The position numbers and the translations under genes were made by a program. Below are positions 6,488 through 8,030 of a stretch of 8,030 nt of DNA, one piece after another (the stretch's first letter is position 1; every line of letters starts with the position of its first letter). The DNA is from Silvimonas sp. (GTDB lineage: Bacteria > Pseudomonadota > Gammaproteobacteria > Burkholderiales > Chitinibacteraceae), in NCBI GenBank assembly GCA_030151005.1, contig JASLES010000101.1, positions 1-8,030 on the forward strand, given 5' to 3'. The notes beneath the pieces are model-generated. The model worked only from the letters and a program-made list of their open reading frames with translations, was not told where the DNA came from and made no database searches.

Positions 6488-6538
6488 TAAAAAGCATTTG
6501 CCGCAATTGCCTGAGTTGCTGATCGGCAATGCTTTTTA
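6488..6538. repeat. Long hairpin with A/T-flanked stem in the nagE-dapA intergenic region
   Basis: The left arm 6488-6503 (TAAAAAGCATTTGCCG) and the right arm 6524-6538 (CGGCAATGCTTTTTA) are reverse complements except for one extra T, giving a 15-bp stem with a 20-base loop. A-run and T-run ends make it look like a bidirectional intrinsic terminator. It sits between two divergent genes, so it ends neither. See the findings for what it might terminate. Confidence 0.55.
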
Positions 6539-6666
6539 ATACATGAAGAGCGCGCTATTGCAGCGATGTGACAGCAACAAACGGTCTTCATTTCCATCTT
6601 CTGTTACTACTGAATTGTCGTTTTATTACCCTCGGGCAAAGCGCATAGATGCAATTTGTAGGGGCA

Positions 6667-6678
6667 ATTATCGATAAT
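6667..6678. repeat. Perfect 12-base palindrome ATTATCGATAAT
   Basis: The sequence equals its own reverse complement and is followed closely by the 8-base palindrome GTCGCGAC (6681-6688). Such sites often bind dimeric regulators, but no matching regulator is in the window, so the role is unknown. Confidence 0.4.
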
Positions 6679-6733
6679 AAGTCGCGACAACTTACGCGCA
6701 AAAATGCGTTCCAGTTTTGTTTTTTCTCAAATT

Positions 6734-6745
6734 TCGGTTAACCGA
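6734..6745. promoter_or_regulatory. Perfect 12-base palindrome TCGGTTAACCGA
   Basis: Self-complementary site about 390 bases upstream of nagE and 225 bases upstream of dapA. It has the size and symmetry of a dimeric repressor operator. I cannot assign it to a known family with confidence. Confidence 0.4.
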
Positions 6746-6758
6746 TTGTATTACTGGT

Positions 6759-6774
6759 GGGCGGTGCACCGCCC
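6759..6774. repeat. Perfect 16-base GC-rich palindrome GGGCGGTGCACCGCCC
   Basis: The longest perfect palindrome in the window, centred 27 bases from the centre of the TCGGTTAACCGA palindrome. As RNA it would form a 6-bp GC stem with a four-base loop. A GC-rich tail follows (6775-6786). There is no T-run, so it is not a terminator. Function unknown. Confidence 0.45.
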
Positions 6775-6808
6775 GCCCGGCCGCGCGTTGAAGTCATCGC
6801 AGCACACC

Positions 6809-6829
6809 GGTGTACATATCAAGTACACC
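6809..6829. promoter_or_regulatory. Spaced inverted repeat GGTGTAC-N7-GTACACC upstream of dapA
   Basis: Two 7-base arms are separated by seven bases, a 21-bp operator-like arrangement. It lies about 60-80 bases upstream of the likely dapA -10 box. The left arm also overlaps the 10-base palindrome ACACCGGTGT (6804-6813). An activator site for dapA is conceivable, but the binding protein is not identifiable. Confidence 0.4.
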
Positions 6830-6868
6830 TTTGTCTCGCACCTCACAAAATCTGCCATTCACACTTGA

Positions 6869-6897
6869 TGCCAAGCAGGCCTGGGTTCAGTTAGAAT
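6869..6897 (+). promoter_or_regulatory. dapA: Candidate dapA promoter
   Basis: TAGAAT (6892-6897) matches the -10 consensus at five of six positions. The hexamer 17 bases upstream (TGCCAA, 6869-6874) is a poor -35 box, which would fit need for an activator or a weak constitutive promoter. It would leave a leader of about 65-70 bases before the dapA ATG. Confidence 0.35.
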
Positions 6898-6970
6898 GGC
6901 GGCTTGCATAATCGTCGGCAGCGGGTATCCTGCGTCGACGAACTCCAGTGGACAATACAGGTATTTGCAC

Positions 6971-7846
6971 ATGCTGACAGGTAGTCTGGTTGCGCTCGTA
7001 ACCCCGATGAAGGAAGACGGCGCTCTTGATTTTGATCGTTTGAGGCAGTTCGTTGACTGGCACATCGCTCAAGGCACCGACGGCCTTGTCGCAGTTGGCA
7101 CCACCGGCGAGTCTCCGACCGTTGATGTAGATGAACACGTTGAGATCATCCGCGTGGTGGTTGAACAAGCCGCCGGCCGCGTTCCGGTCATTGCCGGTAC
7201 TGGCGCCAACTCCACCCGCGAGGCCATCCACCTGTCGAAAAAGGCCCGTGATGTCGGCGCCCAATACGGCTTGTCGGTTGTCCCCTATTACAACAAACCC
7301 ACCCAGGAAGGCCTGTTCCGTCATTTCAAGGCCATTGCTGAAGAGTCTGGTCTGCCTACGCTGCTTTATAACGTACCGGGCCGCACCGTCGCCGATCTGG
7401 CAAACGATACCGTGCTGCGTCTGGCCGAACTGCCAGGCATCATTGGCCTGAAAGATGCAACGGGCAACCTGGAACGCGCCGCAGACCTGATCAAGCGCGC
7501 GCCCAAAGACTTTGGCCTTTACAGTGGTGACGATGCATCCTCGATTGCATTCTTGCTGCTGGGTGGTCATGGCGTGATTTCAGTTACTGCCAATGTGGCC
7601 CCGCGCCAGATGCATGAATTGTGCGTTGCCGCCAACGCCGGTCGTATTGCCGAGGCGCGCGCCATTAACGATCGCCTGCAAGACCTGCATAAACATCTGT
7701 TTGTTGAAGCCAACCCGATCCCGGTCAAATGGGCACTGGAAGAAATGGGCCATATCGGCAATGGCATCCGCCTGCCGCTGACCCGTCTCTCGGAAAGTGC
7801 GCAGGCCGTTGTGCGCAATGCGCTTCGCACCGCTGGCCTGCAATAA
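6971..7846 (+). CDS. dapA: 4-hydroxy-tetrahydrodipicolinate synthase
   Basis: Condenses pyruvate with aspartate semialdehyde, the first committed step to diaminopimelate and lysine, in the cytoplasm. The 291-residue product matches the usual length (about 292) and carries the full active site at E. coli-like positions: GTTGE with Thr44-Thr45, PYY with Tyr107, LYNVPGRT with Tyr133 and Arg138, and GLKDAT with Schiff-base Lys161. The frame stays open upstream to an ATG at 6896, but that codon overlaps the likely -10 box and the extra 25 residues do not belong to the family. The ATG at 6971 gives the standard MLTGSLVALVTPM start, although its Shine-Dalgarno (AGG, 6959-6961) is weak. bamC follows after 36 bases, as in the classical dapA-nlpB pair. 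Confidence 0.97.
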   Translation: MLTGSLVALVTPMKEDGALDFDRLRQFVDWHIAQGTDGLVAVGTTGESPTVDVDEHVEIIRVVVEQAAGRVPVIAGTGANSTREAIHLSKKARDVGAQYGLSVVPYYNKPTQEGLFRHFKAIAEESGLPTLLYNVPGRTVADLANDTVLRLAELPGIIGLKDATGNLERAADLIKRAPKDFGLYSGDDASSIAFLLLGGHGVISVTANVAPRQMHELCVAANAGRIAEARAINDRLQDLHKHLFVEANPIPVKWALEEMGHIGNGIRLPLTRLSESAQAVVRNALRTAGLQ

Positions 7847-7882
7847 CCAGTCCCCGACAATTACCCGACACAGAATCCGCTC

Positions 7883-8030
7883 ATGAAAAACGTGTTTCGC
7901 TTGATCCCCCTTGTTGCCGTACTGGCAGCAGCGGGTTGCTCCTCTGTTGACCAAATGCCCTTCCAGAGCAAGGTTGACTACCGTTCTGGCAGCGATAACC
8001 TCTCAAGCAACTCGCTGGAAGTCCCGCCAG
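7883..8030 (+). CDS. bamC: Outer membrane assembly lipoprotein BamC (NlpB), N-terminal 49 codons (runs off right edge)
   Basis: BamC is a lipoprotein of the BAM complex that inserts beta-barrel proteins into the outer membrane. Only 49 codons are present. They encode a lipoprotein signal peptide: Lys2 and Arg6, a hydrophobic core (LIPLVAVLAAA, 7-17), and a lipobox AAGC with Cys19 as the lipidation site. A short polar stretch then leads to LEVPP (45-49), which is the start of the conserved LEVPPDL segment of betaproteobacterial BamC. Its position 36 bases after dapA supports the call, since dapA-nlpB is a known pairing. No clear Shine-Dalgarno is visible, so translation may depend partly on dapA. 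With only the N-terminus seen, another lipoprotein remains possible. Confidence 0.8.
   Translation, partial: MKNVFRLIPLVAVLAAAGCSSVDQMPFQSKVDYRSGSDNLSSNSLEVPP

Larger units (their letters stand above)
6343..6970. other. Gene-free divergent region between nagE and dapA
   Basis: These 628 bases hold no reading frame I would believe on either strand and no tRNA or known riboswitch that I recognise. The middle (about 6600-6760) is visibly AT-richer than the flanking genes. It contains the nagE leader and promoter candidate, a long hairpin (6488-6538), three perfect palindromes (6667-6678, 6734-6745, 6759-6774), a spaced inverted repeat (6809-6829) and the likely dapA -10 box. This is large for a simple divergent promoter region, so an unannotated small RNA or several regulator sites are possible. 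Confidence 0.7.

Noticed and set aside
6267..6539. A 90-codon plus-strand frame from inside nagE into the intergenic region
   Set aside because: Starts antisense in nagE, runs through the nagE leader and ends within the hairpin at 6488-6538; no ribosome-binding site or family feature.
6896..6970. A 25-codon N-terminal extension of DapA from the ATG at 6896
   Set aside because: The codon overlaps the probable -10 box, the extension is not seen in the DapA family, and the ATG at 6971 gives the standard N-terminus.
6887..7570. A 227-codon minus-strand frame opposite dapA
   Set aside because: Covers the real DapA active-site region in antisense and shows no protein-family features.

Overview
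The window looks like a piece of ordinary chromosome from a betaproteobacterium, most likely of the order Neisseriales (the Chromobacterium / Chitinibacter / Silvimonas type). This is inferred from three things: the sdh-gntR-mdh gene order, a 326-residue betaproteobacterial-type malate dehydrogenase, and a dapA-bamC pair, in moderately GC-rich DNA. I see no phage, insertion sequence, CRISPR array, tRNA or rRNA. All main genes are recognisable housekeeping or sugar-uptake genes, and I did not find a new multigene system. The items worth a second look are regulatory DNA and RNA structures.

Left part (1-2852, minus strand): a respiratory/TCA block read right to left. A GntR/HutC-type regulator (2852 to 2130) is followed by sdhC (1951 to 1577), sdhD (1583 to 1236) and the first 412 codons of sdhA, which runs off the left edge. 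sdhC/sdhD overlap by 7 bases and sdhD/sdhA by 1, so they are surely co-transcribed. sdhB should lie just outside the window.

Middle (2853-4362): a 331-base divergent region holds a perfect 14-bp palindrome inside a sigma70-like promoter spacer, which is a good candidate operator for the GntR protein. It is followed by mdh (3184-4164, plus strand), whose product makes the oxaloacetate that continues the cycle from succinate dehydrogenase and fumarase. mdh and the next gene converge, and the 198 bases between them contain two strong bidirectional terminator hairpins plus two further stem-loops.

Right part (4363-8030): nagE (minus strand) encodes a complete three-domain PTS transporter for N-acetylglucosamine, which would feed chitin-derived sugar into the cell. 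A gene-free region of 628 bases (6343-6970) follows, visibly AT-richer in its middle and dense in palindromes and hairpins. It separates nagE from dapA (lysine/diaminopimelate synthesis, plus strand). The start of bamC, an outer-membrane assembly lipoprotein, lies 36 bases after dapA and leaves the right edge.
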